This document shows, in pieces, positions 8,253 to 18,109 of a stretch of DNA of 64,000 nucleotides. The number at the start of each line of letters is the position of its first letter. Position 1 is the first letter of the stretch. Made by a program: the position numbers and the translations under genes. The notes below the pieces were generated by a model. It was not told where the DNA came from and did no database searches. It saw only the letters and a program-made list of their open reading frames with translations. This DNA comes from Streptomyces sp. SUK 48 (GTDB lineage Bacteria; Actinomycetota; Actinomycetes; Streptomycetales; Streptomycetaceae): assembly GCF_009650765.1 (NCBI RefSeq), contig NZ_CP045740.1:186001-250000 (forward strand). Direction: 5' to 3'.

Positions 8253-9533
8253 ATGACGACCACGACGACGCCCGAGCATCTCCGGACGCCTGGTCGGCAA
8301 CTGCTGAACAAGGTTCCCGAGGTCACCATCTGGTTCTGGGTGATCAAGATCCTTTGTACGACGGTCGGTGAGAGTTTCGCCGACTGGATCAACATGAAGC
8401 TGGGCGTCGGCCTGGTGAACACGGCCTGGATCTTCACCGCGGTGTTCGTCGTGGTTCTGGGCGTCCAGCTGCGGCTGAAGCGGTACGTCCCGTTCCCGTA
8501 CTGGCTGACCGTGGTCGTCGTGAGTGTCACGGGCACGCTGTACACCGACATCCTGACCGACCAGCTCAACGTGCCGCTGTGGATCAGCTCCGCCGCCTTC
8601 TCGGTCCTGCTCGCCCTCGTCTTCGGCACGTGGTGGCTGCGCGAGCGCACCCTCTCGATCCACTCGGTCACGACGCCCGCGCGCGAGTCGTTCTACTGGC
8701 TCACCGTTCTCGTCACCTTCGCGCTGGGCACCGCGACCGGCGACTGGACCCTCGAACTGACCGGCTGGAGCCCGGGAGTCTCGGTCCTGCTCCCGCTCGG
8801 CCTCATCGCGGCGATCACGCTGCTGTGGAGGTTCGGCGCGAACCCGGTGCTGTCCTTCTGGCTCGCCTACATCCTGACCCGACCGCTGGGCGCCAACATC
8901 GGCGACTGGCTCGCCTCCCCGAAGGTCGCTCAGAGCCCGGGCGACCCGACCGGCCTTGCGCTGGGCACCTTCACCACCAGCCTGATCTTCCTCGGCCTGA
9001 TCCTGGCGACCGTCGTCCACCTGACGGTGACACGCTCCGACGTGACCGAGACCCAGGACGCCGCGCACGTCCCGCAGACCGCCGCCGACCCGCGGAGGGA
9101 GCGCGTCGCGCTGGCGGGCTTCGGTCTTCTCGCCGTCGCGACCGTGGTCCTGCTGGTCTGGGCGCACAGCCGGCCGCACGTCGGCCCGGCGCCGGAGAGC
9201 GACGCCACCTCCACCGTTCATCTCGCCCCCGGCCAGGCCGTGAAGAAGTTCCCGCCCGCGAAGGTCGCCGCGTTGCGGGCCCTCGCGTCGACCTCGCTCA
9301 AGGACGCGCGGTCGGGGAACGCGGGCGGGGCCCACGCGGCCGCGCAGTCGCTGCGCGACCTCTGGGACGCCGACCAGGCCACGCTTCAGCCGCTGGACAA
9401 CACCGGCTGGACGTTCCTCGACGCCCAGATGGACCAGGTCCTGAAGACCTTCGGCATCGACCACCCGAACCCGCCGATGCCGCAGGCACGACAGGAAGCC
9501 GAACTCGACACCCTCCTCACGGACATGCGCTGA
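8253..9533 (+). CDS. COG4705-family membrane protein with C-terminal extracytoplasmic extension
   Basis: A 426-residue paralogue of the gene at 7302-8135. It shares CTTVGESFADWINMK, ERTLSIHSVTTPARESFYWL and NPVLSFWLAYILTRPLGANI, within about seven membrane spans (residues about 20-270). Unlike its neighbour it continues with an eighth span (about 285-305, FGLLAVATVVLLVWAH). A roughly 120-residue hydrophilic tail rich in Ala, Lys and Asp follows, predicted outside the membrane. ATG 8253 follows GTGAGGGG. The divergent paralogous pair and the operator-like repeats between them suggest co-regulation. The biochemical role is unknown. Confidence 0.85.
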   Translation: MTTTTTPEHLRTPGRQLLNKVPEVTIWFWVIKILCTTVGESFADWINMKLGVGLVNTAWIFTAVFVVVLGVQLRLKRYVPFPYWLTVVVVSVTGTLYTDILTDQLNVPLWISSAAFSVLLALVFGTWWLRERTLSIHSVTTPARESFYWLTVLVTFALGTATGDWTLELTGWSPGVSVLLPLGLIAAITLLWRFGANPVLSFWLAYILTRPLGANIGDWLASPKVAQSPGDPTGLALGTFTTSLIFLGLILATVVHLTVTRSDVTETQDAAHVPQTAADPRRERVALAGFGLLAVATVVLLVWAHSRPHVGPAPESDATSTVHLAPGQAVKKFPPAKVAALRALASTSLKDARSGNAGGAHAAAQSLRDLWDADQATLQPLDNTGWTFLDAQMDQVLKTFGIDHPNPPMPQARQEAELDTLLTDMR

Positions 9534-9787
9534 CAGAGCTGATCGGCGCCGGAATCGCAGTCGCCGTCGACGCGCCGCGACCCTCGGCGACGGCGGGCAC
9601 AGAGAGCGATCACCGGCCTCGACGGGCCGTCTCCTCGAACCCGGTCACCCCGGGCAAGGTGCTACCAGCCTCAGCGCCGCGACGCGAGCGGGTGCCCCTC
9701 GCGCCGAGCAGGCCGTGGCCGGGATGCTCGAAGGCGTCGGCGGCCGGCACCGGGCGGGGAGCGGCGTACGCTCCCCGCCTGGCCGGC

Positions 9788-10024
9788 TCACCGGTCCGCG
9801 TTGCTGGTGGCGTCCCGGTCGGCGGCGGCCGCCGCGGACTCGGCCGCGTCCAGCTTGTGTTCCATCTCGCCGTAGCCCGAGGGGGCGCCGGTGGCGGCCG
9901 GTGCCGACGGGGAGGCGCCCGGTGCCTTGGGCGACGCGGCGCCGTCCTGGTGCGAGCAGCCCGTGGTGAGGGCCACCAGGACGGCGGCCACCCCCGCGGC
10001 CCGGACCGGCCACCGGCCCCGCAT
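9788..10024 (-). CDS. Small lipoprotein
   Basis: A 78-residue protein with a lipoprotein signal: MRGRWPVRAAGVAAVLVAL followed by TTGC, the lipidated Cys. A Pro/Ala/Ser-rich linker and an Ala/Glu/Asp-rich C-terminus follow. The ATG overlaps the TGA of the upstream secreted-protein gene (TGATG at 10026-10022), so the two are translationally coupled. It is the last gene of the response-regulator/kinase operon. It probably sits on the outer face of the membrane, perhaps with the secreted partner. The function is unknown. Confidence 0.72.
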   Translation of the reverse strand: MRGRWPVRAAGVAAVLVALTTGCSHQDGAASPKAPGASPSAPAATGAPSGYGEMEHKLDAAESAAAAADRDATSNADR

Positions 10025-10434
10025 CAGCTCGCCGCCTTCCCGTTGTCGTTCTTCTGGCACCACGTCTTGACGCCCGCGACGTCCTTCTGCCGCTGCTGCA
10101 AGGTGGTGCGCAGCGTCTCGCGGAAGGTCAGCCGGTTCTGGAGGTAGGTGGCGATCTCGGTGTGGCCGGCCTTCTTCGCGTTGTCCACGCGCTTCTGCAG
10201 CCGGGCCACCGAACCGCGCGTGCCCGCCCCCGCGTCAAGCCGCTTCAGGGCCCGCTCGACGCGCCGGTCGACCTTGGGCAGCCGCTTGCACAGCGCCTTC
10301 GCCCCGTCGCCGGACGGCCCCGCCGAGGAGGGGGTGGTGCCGTCGGCGGCGGCCGCCGCTGTCGCCGAGCCCGCCAGTACGGCCGTCGCGGCCAGGCCGG
10401 CGAGCAGGGTGCGCGTGCGTCGTCGTCCGTTCAT
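10024..10434 (-). CDS. Secreted helical protein encoded with two-component system
   Basis: A 136-residue protein with an Arg-rich n-region, a hydrophobic core (LLAGLAATAVLAGSATAAAA) and a likely cleavage near residue 30. The mature part has two Cys (ALCKRLPK and KTWCQKND). It is otherwise helical and Lys/Arg-rich with regular heptad-like spacing (RRVERALKRLDAG, VARLQKRVDNAKKAG). It lies 56 bases after the histidine kinase and overlaps the lipoprotein gene. This suggests an operon in which the secreted protein is either an output or a periplasmic input to the kinase. The family is not recognised by name. Confidence 0.78.
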   Translation of the reverse strand: MNGRRRTRTLLAGLAATAVLAGSATAAAAADGTTPSSAGPSGDGAKALCKRLPKVDRRVERALKRLDAGAGTRGSVARLQKRVDNAKKAGHTEIATYLQNRLTFRETLRTTLQQRQKDVAGVKTWCQKNDNGKAAS

Positions 10435-10490
10435 CTGCCTCTCCGTTCACTTCCCGGACGGCCACGGCCGGCCGCCCGTCATGAGGGAGG

Positions 10491-11953
10491 CTAGGAAGGC
10501 TTCTTGGGGAAACCTTGTGACCGGTTCGTCCCGGCGGTGCCGATCAGCCAGTCCCGTCGGCCGGGCAGTCCGCCGTCGCCCGAGGGCAGCCGTACCTCGA
10601 AGCGGGCACCCGTGCCGCCGGGCGCGTCCGCGACGGTCACGCTCCCCCGGTGCAACGCGGCCTGCTGGGCGACGAGGGTGAGGCCGAGTCCGGAGCCGTC
10701 GCTGCCGGGGCCGCGCCGGAAGCGTTCGAAGACGGACTCGCGGGCCTCCGGGGGCACGCCCGGCCCCTGGTCGTCCACCGTGATCGTCACCTGGTGCGGG
10801 CCGTCGTACACGCCCACCCGCACCACGGCCCGGCCCCGTTCGTCGCGGCCGTGGGCCAGGGCGTTGCCGACCAGGTTGTCGAGCAGCATCCGCAGGCCCG
10901 GCTCCCAGCCGTGCACGGTGACGCCGGGCGCCGCGTCCAGGCGCACGTCGGCGTCCGGTGCCGCGCGGCGGGCCCCGGCGACGGCCGCCTCGGCCAGCTC
11001 GGACACGTCGACGGCGCCCAGGGACTCCGCCTCCACCAGGTCGCCGCGCCCCAGCGCGCGCAGCATCACCAGCAGGTTGAGCAGGCGGGCGTGTTCGCCG
11101 CGCAGGTCGGCGACGATCTCGTCCCGGTCGGCGGCGGGCAGAGTCGGGTGCCCGGCGAGGATGTCGAGGTTGGTGCCCATGCTCATCAGCGGGGTGCGCA
11201 GTTCGTGCGCGGCGGCCGAGGAGAAGGAGCGGGCCGTGTCGAGGGCCTCGGCGGTACGGGCGGCCTGCTCGTCGTAGCGGGCGAGTACGGTCCGCACGGT
11301 GGCCGCCAGTTCGTCCACCTCGGTCACCCCGGTGGGCCGGTGGTCGAGCCGGGCGGTGCTGGTGCGGGGGTCGAGGCCCGCGGTACGGCGGGTCAGCCGG
11401 CGCAGTGGTGCCCCGGCACCGGCGGCCAGGCCCCAGGCGAGCAGCCCGGACAGCGGCGCGGCGAGCAGCGCGCTGAGCAGCACGCGGCGCCTGACCAGCC
11501 GTAGTTGGGTGCGGTCGGCGGTGTCGGGCGCGAAGACCCACAGGGTGCCGTTGCCGTCGGCCACCCGGACCGGCCGGGACAGCACGCGCCAGCCCCGGGC
11601 GTCGTCGTGCACGGTGACCGGTGCGGTGGCGTGGGCCGGCAGCGGGGTCGCGGGCCGGGCTGGGGCCCGCCACGGAAGTCGGCGCCCGCCGCGGTGACGC
11701 GTACGCCGACGTCGAGGGCGGCGCTGAACAGCTGCCGTTCGCGGGTGTCGGCCGCCTTGGAGCGGTCGTTCGCCGTGGCGCGCAGCAGGGCCCGGGCCTG
11801 GGGGGCGAGTGCCGTGGCGCGCTGCTTCAGGTGCTGGTCCTCGGCGCGGTGCAGGTCGCGGGCGACCATGTGCAGCAGCAGCCAGCCGGCGGCCAGGAGC
11901 AGCAGCGGGACGGTGCAGCCGACGGCGAGGCCGATCCGGGTGGAGAGCCTCAC
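10491..11953 (-). pseudogene. Sensor histidine kinase, single-base frameshift in sensor region
   Basis: GTG at 11953 overlaps the response regulator stop (GTGA). The N-terminus has a membrane span (RIGLAVGCTVPLLLLAAGWL), then an extracytoplasmic region. Near 11650 the frame shifts by one missing base: a CCC run where CCCC would restore GGC-CCC-GCG-ACC. From there a second span (LLSALLAAPLSGLLAWGLAA), HAMP, the phosphoacceptor FSSAAAHELRTPLMSMGTNL and the ATPase N/G boxes (LLDNLVGNALAHG, DDQGPGVPPEA, GSGLGLTLV) are intact. Everything except the shift looks functional. It may be a sequencing error rather than a dead gene; if real, only a truncated protein starting at GTG 11612 is possible. Confidence 0.85.
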
Positions 11954-12654
11954 CGGGCGTCTTGTTCCTCGCGGAGCACGAAGCCGACCCCGCGGACCGT
12001 GTGGACGAGCCGGGCGCGACCGCCGGTCTCCAGTTTGCGCCGCAGATAGCTGACGAAGGTGTCGACCGTGTCGGTGCGCACGTCGAAGTCGTAGCCCCAC
12101 ACCCGTTCCAGCAGCTGGGTCCGGGTGAGCACCAGGCCCGCGTTGCGGGCGAGCATCTCCAGCAGCTCGAACTCGCGCCGGGTCAGCTCCAGCGGGTGTC
12201 CCTCGCGGGTGGCGGTGCGGGCCGCCGGGTCGATCACCAGGCCGGCGACCCGCAGTACGTCCCGGACGTCCGGGGGCCTGCGGCGCAGCAGGGCGTGCAG
12301 TCTCAGCACCAGTTCCTGGAGGGCGAAGGGTTTGACGAGGTAGTCGTCGCCCCCGGCCTGGAGCCCGGCGATGCGGTCGGCGGTCTCGTCCAGGGCGGAG
12401 AGCATGAGCACCGGCAGGTCGCTGCCCGCGTCCCGGAGCCGGACGCACACGTCGATGCCGCTGATGCCGGGCATGGAGACGTCCAGGACGAGGACGTCGG
12501 GAGGCGTCTCAGCGATCGCGTCCAGCGCCTGGGCGCCGTCGGCGGCGGTGCGGACGGTGAAGCCGCCCAGCCGCAGCCCGCGCTCCAGCGAACGGCGGAT
12601 CGCGGCGTCGTCGTCCACGACCAGCACCGTGCCGGAACCTGCCCCCTCAGCCAT
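11950..12654 (-). CDS. OmpR/PhoB-family response regulator
   Basis: A 234-residue response regulator. The receiver domain (about 8-120) has the acidic pair DDD, the phospho-acceptor Asp in VLVLDVSMPG and the conserved Lys in YLVKPF. The C-terminal winged helix ends with WGYDFDVRTDTVDTFVSYLR and HTVRGVGFVLRE. ATG 12654 follows GGAGGGGACGC. The gene overlaps the kinase by four bases, so the pair is translationally coupled. It probably regulates its own operon (kinase, secreted protein, lipoprotein). Confidence 0.92.
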   Translation of the reverse strand: MAEGAGSGTVLVVDDDAAIRRSLERGLRLGGFTVRTAADGAQALDAIAETPPDVLVLDVSMPGISGIDVCVRLRDAGSDLPVLMLSALDETADRIAGLQAGGDDYLVKPFALQELVLRLHALLRRRPPDVRDVLRVAGLVIDPAARTATREGHPLELTRREFELLEMLARNAGLVLTRTQLLERVWGYDFDVRTDTVDTFVSYLRRKLETGGRARLVHTVRGVGFVLREEQDAR

Positions 12655-12998
12655 GCGTCCCCTCCTCGTCGCCCGGCCAGAATACGACCCGGGCATGAGC
12701 CGGTTCCCACCCGAGGCAGCCGGCCGCCGCCCCGGTCTTCCAGGAAGGCGGCCGAGGCGCGGCGCTGGGCTTCCTCGCAGGCGGATCTGTCCGGCAAGGA
12801 CGTCGCGGGCGGAGTACGCGTCATCCGGTTGCGCGAGGTGGGGGTGCCGGCACCTGCTGGTGCGGGCGGGCGCGAGGACCTGGCGGACCAGGACCCGGCG
12901 ACAGCCTCCGGCTCGCGGCCCCTCGGCATCGTGCCGGTCCGTGGAGCGGCCCATGATGGCGCGGGCTCGGTCGGTCGCCGTGGCGAGCGCAGGTCCAC
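12655..12998. other. Gap without a recognisable gene
   Basis: 344 bases upstream of the response regulator. It holds the operon's promoter presumably near 12655-12720. The rest reads as GC-rich sequence with Arg/Pro-biased frames and no protein I can support. Confidence 0.4.
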
Positions 12999-13220
12999 CT
13001 ATGTGAGCCAGTTCCAGCCGTGCTTCCGGCTCGTCTCGTGGGGGACGGCGACGTCGACGAAGAGGAGGTAGCCGAGAGCCAGGTACCGGACGTGCCTCTT
13101 GTTCGATGCCGTGTCCGCGAGAAGGCAGACGGCCACGACGAGGACGAACGGGAGGTTGAAGTACCAATCCAGGTGCGGCGCCAGCAGGATGAACACCGCG
13201 GCCGTGACAACTGTGAACAC
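12999..13220 (-). CDS. Small two-span membrane protein
   Basis: A 73-residue protein: VTAAVFILLAPHLDWYFNLP and FVLVVAVCLLADTASN form a hydrophobic hairpin, followed by HVRYLALGYLLFVDVAVPHE and a basic tail. Normal residue composition and third-position GC bias support coding. It stands alone between the two-component system and the FG-GAP gene, on the same strand. The family is not recognised. Confidence 0.6.
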   Translation of the reverse strand: MFTVVTAAVFILLAPHLDWYFNLPFVLVVAVCLLADTASNKRHVRYLALGYLLFVDVAVPHETSRKHGWNWLT

Positions 13221-13364
13221 CGGATGCCCCTCGTATTTCGACCGACAAGACCCTAGGAAAGGTTGTCGCCGGCCGCGGTGGACCCGCTCTCGCGTGCGGC
13301 GGTGTCATCGACCCCGCGGCGAGTCCCTCGTCCGCGTCCGGCGGAAGTCGTCCGGTGGTGCCGG

Positions 13365-16314
13365 CTAGAAGATGCCCTTGTAGCCCTGCCATCCGGTGGC
13401 GATCTTCACGCGCCCCCCGAACGACCCCTTGCCGTCGCCGCTGTTGCGGTACAGATTGCCCGTCGTGTCCCGCTCGACGAGGTCGCTCCTCCCGTCGCCG
13501 TCGATGTCTCCGGCGCCGACGATGGCGTTGTACGAGTCGCCCCAGTTCGAGAAGACCTTCACGCGGTCCTTCAACAGGCCCGTCCCCGTGCCGTTGTAGC
13601 GGTACAGGGTGCCGGCCTTGTCCCGCGCCAGCACATCGCCGTAGCCGTCGCCGTCGAGGTCTCCCGCGCCCACGATCGTCGTATAGCCGGTCCAGGCCGT
13701 ACGGATCTTCTTGGCCGCCGCGAGCGAGCCGTCGCTCCGCGCGGCGAACAGGTAGATGTCACCGGTGGACTTCTTGCGAGCGAGCAGGTCGGGGCGGCTG
13801 TCGCCGGTCAGGTCACCCGGGGCGGTGAGGTTGTCATAGGCGTTCCAGCCGGTGCCGAGCGAGGTGTACGGCGTGCTCGGCTTGAGGGCGCCGCACCCCG
13901 GGCGGTAGCCGCGCAGTTCCCCGCTGCCGAGCCGGACCAGCACGTGGTTGCACTCGTCGTCGCCGGCCCCGAACGGCACCGCGACGGCGGAGGCTGGCCA
14001 GCCACCGGCGGAGGTCTTGCCGGAGAAGGTGCCCGTGCCCGTGCTCTGCTGGAACGTGAAGGCGCCGGCGGAGTTCAGGGTGAGCAGATCGCCGCCGCGG
14101 TCGCGGGCCACGAAGTCGTGGTACGCCGTCTGGCCGCCGGTGATCTTCACCGAACCGGACTTCGTCACCTCCGGCCCCTGCCCGTCCGTGGGCCAGGCGG
14201 TGAGGGTCCAGGCATAGGTGGCGTCCGGGGCGCCGACGCCCGCCGCGCCGGTCCAGCCGTCCCAGCTCGGCGTGATCTGCCCGCGCGTCTCGCCACCCTC
14301 GAGCGTACGCACCGTCTTCCCGGTCGTCCGGTTCTTGATCGTGAGCTGCCAGTAACTGACGGGCCTGGAGATCCACCAGCGGGGCTTCCACGCGGGTCCG
14401 TCCAACGCGACGTCCGCGCTCGCCGGCACCGACGAGTCCGTCACGCCGAGCGCCCCGGCGGCGATGCCCGCGGAGACGACGTGCACGTTCTCGTCCGCGT
14501 CGACGTACGCGACTTGGCCGCCGTACGCGTCGACCGTCCAGTCCACGCCGGCAGCCGCACCGCGCGCGGTGCCCAGTACGCGGGTCACCGGCGTCGTGGA
14601 CGTGACGTCGGTGAGAGTGACCTGCCGGTCGGCGCCGACGCGTACGACGAAGCCGTCGCCGAGCGGTCCGGGTGCCGAACCGGTGGGCAGGGCGCGTACC
14701 TTTCCGTCGGCGAGGCTCGCCAAGACGGCGGTGTCCTTGCCGGCGCCGCACTCCACGTACACGTACCGGCTGGTGGCCTGCACGGACGACGGAGTGCACG
14801 AGGTGCCCGCGGACAGGGTCCGGCTCACCGTGCCGGTACGCACGTCGGTGGCCGTGATCTTGCCGGCCCCCGCCGACTGCCACAGGGTGGCGCCCCACAG
14901 TGCCCCGGGCGCGGCCGAGACGGTGCGCGCCACGGCGCCCGAGTCGAGGTCGCGCACCACGGTCGCGGTGGCGGTGCGATAGGCGACGTACCGTCCGGAG
15001 ACACTCTCGACGGCCAGGTCCGTCAGACCCGTCGCGATCGTTGTACCCGGGGCCGGATGCGTCCCGCTGACGAGACGCAGGACGGCCTTCTCCTCGACCA
15101 CGGCCGGGTAGAGGACGCGACCGTCGCCGGTCGGATACAGAGGACACCCGCTCCTCCTTCTTCACGACCGCCGAGGTGCCGGGTGCCGGCAGCTTCCGCT
15201 CGTGATAGGCCGTCAGGTTGTCGACGTAGGTGTCCTCGGTGTCGAGGCGTCCCTGGAAGAGGGCGAGCGAGCCGGTGCGCGAGGGTACCCAGGGGATGTC
15301 CAGCACGGCGCTGCGCCGCAGGTCGCCGTCGGAGGATTCGGAGAAGCGGTGCACCCCGTGTTCGCCGTCCAGTTCACCGCTCACGAGGAGATCGCCGTCC
15401 GGGCCGGGGACGAAGTTGACGGGAATGTTCCCACCATGGTCCAAGGGCTTGGTCACGACCCCGTCGGACGACACGACGGTGACGGTCAGATCGGGATCCG
15501 TGGTCATCCGCAGGACGCGGGAGCCGACGAGGCGGAACACGCTGCTGATCGGCGCGGACGGGTTCGGCACGCTCCACGGCGTGGCCTGCGGGTCGTCGCG
15601 CGACACGATCTTCTCGGCGCCCGCCGAGAGGTCGTACCAGGCGACGGCCTGAGGCGTGATCTGCAGGCTCGTCAGGTAGCTCTGGGGCACGGGCAGCACG
15701 CTCATCCGGGCTGTCGACAGGTCCACCAGGCCCACACCGTCACCGCCGGCCGACCGGTAGCGCACGGCGACACCGTGTCCGTCACCGGCGTCCAGGAAAG
15801 AGGACACTCCGCAGGTCGCGCCACTGGGCACGCCCGTCACCGGGCGGTCGTCCAGCGAGCCGTCCGACGTGAGACGGAAGAGGTGGCATTCGCCGTTCGC
15901 GACGCCGAGGACGGTGTCGCCCTGCACCGAACGGAGGGTGAAGCCCTCCGGCAGCCGGAGGGTACGCCTGGTGCCGTCGGCCGGGTCGATCAGCACGACG
16001 CCGTTCGTGCCGGTCTGATAGGCGATCGTGTCGGCGTGGGTGTCGAAGATCCGTCCCACGCTGCCGTCCGCCGGGATATCCGGTGTCATCGACTCGCCGG
16101 TGGCGTAGTCGGTCCACTGCCACCCGCGGCCGTACGCGCGGTGCAGGAATCCGGTCCGTCCCGCGGAGTAGAGGTACTCGGGCAGGAACGACTTGCCGTA
16201 CGGCGCCAGCACCACCTCGGCGGCGGCCGGTACCGGCTCGGCCGATGCCGCAGGAGTCATGGCCCCCACGACAGCCGCGGTCGCCACGACGGCGAAGCCC
16301 ACACGGCGCGACAT
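13365..16314 (-). pseudogene. Secreted FG-GAP/VCBS repeat protein, frameshifted
   Basis: MSRRVGFAVVATAAVVGAMT ending PAASA is a Sec signal peptide. About 390 residues of WD/beta-propeller-like sequence follow. Near 15140 one extra base shifts the frame: removing one G from CGGGTG would give KKEERCPLYPTGDGRV and join the second part. After a further propeller-like region, the C-terminal about 200 residues hold FG-GAP/VCBS repeats (APGDLTGDSRPDLLARKKST, GAGDLDGDGYGDVLARD, GAGDIDGDGRSDLVERD), each with a calcium-binding DxDGDG loop. The intact protein would be about 980 residues and extracellular. Either the gene is broken or the G run is miscalled. Confidence 0.82.
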
Positions 16315-16510
16315 TGGATACGAACATGACAAATCGTGACCGGTCAAGACGGTCCCTCCCCGAGAGCGTGAAGGGCAAGCGCACCCGTCCGACTCCCCAG
16401 CCCCGGTGCCGCGATCCCCTGAGTCGGCTGGTCTTACCGCCTCACCTCCAGGCGCGCCTTGCGTCCGGCTGGGCCCCGGCCGCGCAGTCGGCGGTGGGCG
16501 AGGGTGGTGG

Positions 16511-17107
16511 TCAGCGGGCGATCGAGATGGCGAAGGGCGCGAATCCGGTGGAGCGGATCACATGCGGTACGAACAGGATCGCGGCCTCCGTGGCGCGGGC
16601 GGTGTGGATCCCGCCGAGGTCGGTGATCCACTCCTCGCGCCAGCCGAGGCTGACGAGCAGTTCGCGGACGGTCTGCTTGGCCTGCGGGTCCTCGCCGGAG
16701 AGGAAGGCGTCGGGTGCCTGGGTGAGCGCGCCCGGCGCGGTCATCACCGGGAAGAGCATGGTGTTGAGCGTCTTGACGACGCGCGTCTCGGGCAGCGCTT
16801 CCTGGAGTCGCTCGGCGAGGCTCGAGCCGGGGTAGACCAGGTCGGCGGGCAGCCCGTCGGGGCCGTCGACGGTGGCGTTGGAGACATCGACGAGGATCTT
16901 GCCGCGCAGTTCCTCGCGCAGGGCGGCGAGCCGGTCCAGCGAGCCGGCGCCCGGGGTGGCGTTGATGACGATCCGGGCGGTGCGGGCCGCGTCCGCGGCG
17001 GCGCCCGGCGTGCGGTCCGCCACCCTCACCTCATGCCCTGCCCGGGTGAGGGCCGCGGCCAGGTTGCCGCCGACGCGGCCGTTTCCGAGGACGGTGATCG
17101 TGGTCAT
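16511..17107 (-). CDS. NADPH-dependent F420 reductase-like protein
   Basis: A 198-residue Rossmann protein: MTTITVLGNGRVGGNLAAAL with the GxGxxG site, then HEVRVADRTPGAAADAARTA and GKILVDVSNA, and a C-terminal helix set ending STGFAPFAISIAR. It belongs to the NADP oxidoreductase, coenzyme F420-dependent (F420H2:NADP+ oxidoreductase-like) family, but many members have other NADP-linked roles. It lies 44 bases downstream of the inositol-monophosphatase-like gene in the same direction, so the two probably form one transcript. Confidence 0.82.
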   Translation of the reverse strand: MTTITVLGNGRVGGNLAAALTRAGHEVRVADRTPGAAADAARTARIVINATPGAGSLDRLAALREELRGKILVDVSNATVDGPDGLPADLVYPGSSLAERLQEALPETRVVKTLNTMLFPVMTAPGALTQAPDAFLSGEDPQAKQTVRELLVSLGWREEWITDLGGIHTARATEAAILFVPHVIRSTGFAPFAISIAR

Positions 17108-17151
17108 GGGCTGGTTCCTCCGTGTGTGCAGGTGCGGGTGGTGGTGCGCGG

Positions 17152-17970
17152 TCAGCGTGTGAGGGTGGCGGCGGCCTGGGTGTGGATGCCGGGTGCGGCG
17201 GCCAGGAAGCTCTCGCTCCACGGGGTCCAGGGGCGGCCCTCGGCGTCGGAGATCCGGCCGCCGGCCTCGGTGACGAGCAGGGTTCCGGGCAGGAGGTCCG
17301 CGCGGGCGCCGGCGAACTGCCAGAAGGCGTCGATCCGGCCGGCGGCCACGTTCAGCAGGTGCAGGGTGGCGGGGACGGCGGTGCGGACCACGAGGGCGTC
17401 GAAGAGCATGGCGGTGATCGAGGAGCCGACGCGGCGTACGACCTCGTCCTCCTCGTCGGGCCGGGCCTGGCTGGTGGCCACGATGCCCAGGCCGAGGTCC
17501 GTGGTCCGGGAGACGTGCAGCGGCCGGCCGTCGAGGTGGGCGCCCGCGCCGGTGCGGGCGGTGTAGGTCTCGCCGGTCATCGGCAGGTGGACCACGGTGA
17601 GCACCGGCTGGTTCTCGCGTACGAGGGTGGCGGTCACCGCCCACTCCGGCAGGGCGTGCAGGTGGTTGACGTTGCCTTCGGCCGGGTCGACGACCCACCA
17701 TTCGCCGGGCGGCAGCGCCCCGCCGTCCAGCTCGTCCTCCACCCAGCCGGCCTGCGGGCGCAGCCGTGTGAGGCGGGGGCGCAGGATGTCGAGGGCCGCC
17801 TCGTCGTTGGCGGCGAGCGCGCGCATCAGCTCTTCGCGGGTCTGGTAGCGGACCACCTCCCCGAAGCGCTCGCGCAGCGCGGAGCCGGCCGCGCGCACGG
17901 CGATCGCGGTCTGGTCGAGCAGGTCGGCGTCGGAGGCGGCGATGCCGACGGCTTCAAGGGTCTCGGACAC
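17152..17970 (-). CDS. Inositol-monophosphatase-family protein
   Basis: A 272-residue member of the inositol monophosphatase/FBPase superfamily. The metal-site motif normally DPIDGT is here WVVDPAEGNVNHLHALPEWA, keeping Asp-Pro but with Glu for the next Asp. The C-terminal WDxAAG-like motif is ARADLLPGTLLVTEAGG. The changed ligands suggest altered metal use or substrate, as in several actinobacterial members. GTG 17970 follows AAGGGAG. It is divergent from a LysR gene at 18110, which probably controls it together with the downstream reductase gene. Confidence 0.8.
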   Translation of the reverse strand: MSETLEAVGIAASDADLLDQTAIAVRAAGSALRERFGEVVRYQTREELMRALAANDEAALDILRPRLTRLRPQAGWVEDELDGGALPPGEWWVVDPAEGNVNHLHALPEWAVTATLVRENQPVLTVVHLPMTGETYTARTGAGAHLDGRPLHVSRTTDLGLGIVATSQARPDEEDEVVRRVGSSITAMLFDALVVRTAVPATLHLLNVAAGRIDAFWQFAGARADLLPGTLLVTEAGGRISDAEGRPWTPWSESFLAAAPGIHTQAAATLTR

Positions 17971-18109
17971 GGCGGAACTCCCTTTGGAAGAAGAGGTGTT
18001 GAGGCTGGCCGGGCTGGGCTGCGTGCCCTGCTCCCGCGCTCTGCTCTCGAAGGTATAGAGCCCTTTGATTAACTTCAAATGCATGTCAGGCACGGCTAGG
18101 ATTACTCGC

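Noticed and set aside
8154..9464. Long open frame on the minus strand opposite the second COG4705 gene
   Set aside because: It is a high-GC shadow: Arg/Gly/Glu-rich with no domain, while the plus strand has clear membrane spans and paralogy.
8579..10147. 522-codon open frame on the plus strand in a second frame over the COG4705 gene
   Set aside because: Composition is almost entirely Arg, Pro, Ala and Gly; it overlaps a well-supported gene and crosses into the lipoprotein and secreted-protein genes.
11600..11700. Programmed ribosomal frameshifting in the kinase
   Set aside because: No slippery heptamer followed by a structure is evident; a single-base indel in a C run is simpler.
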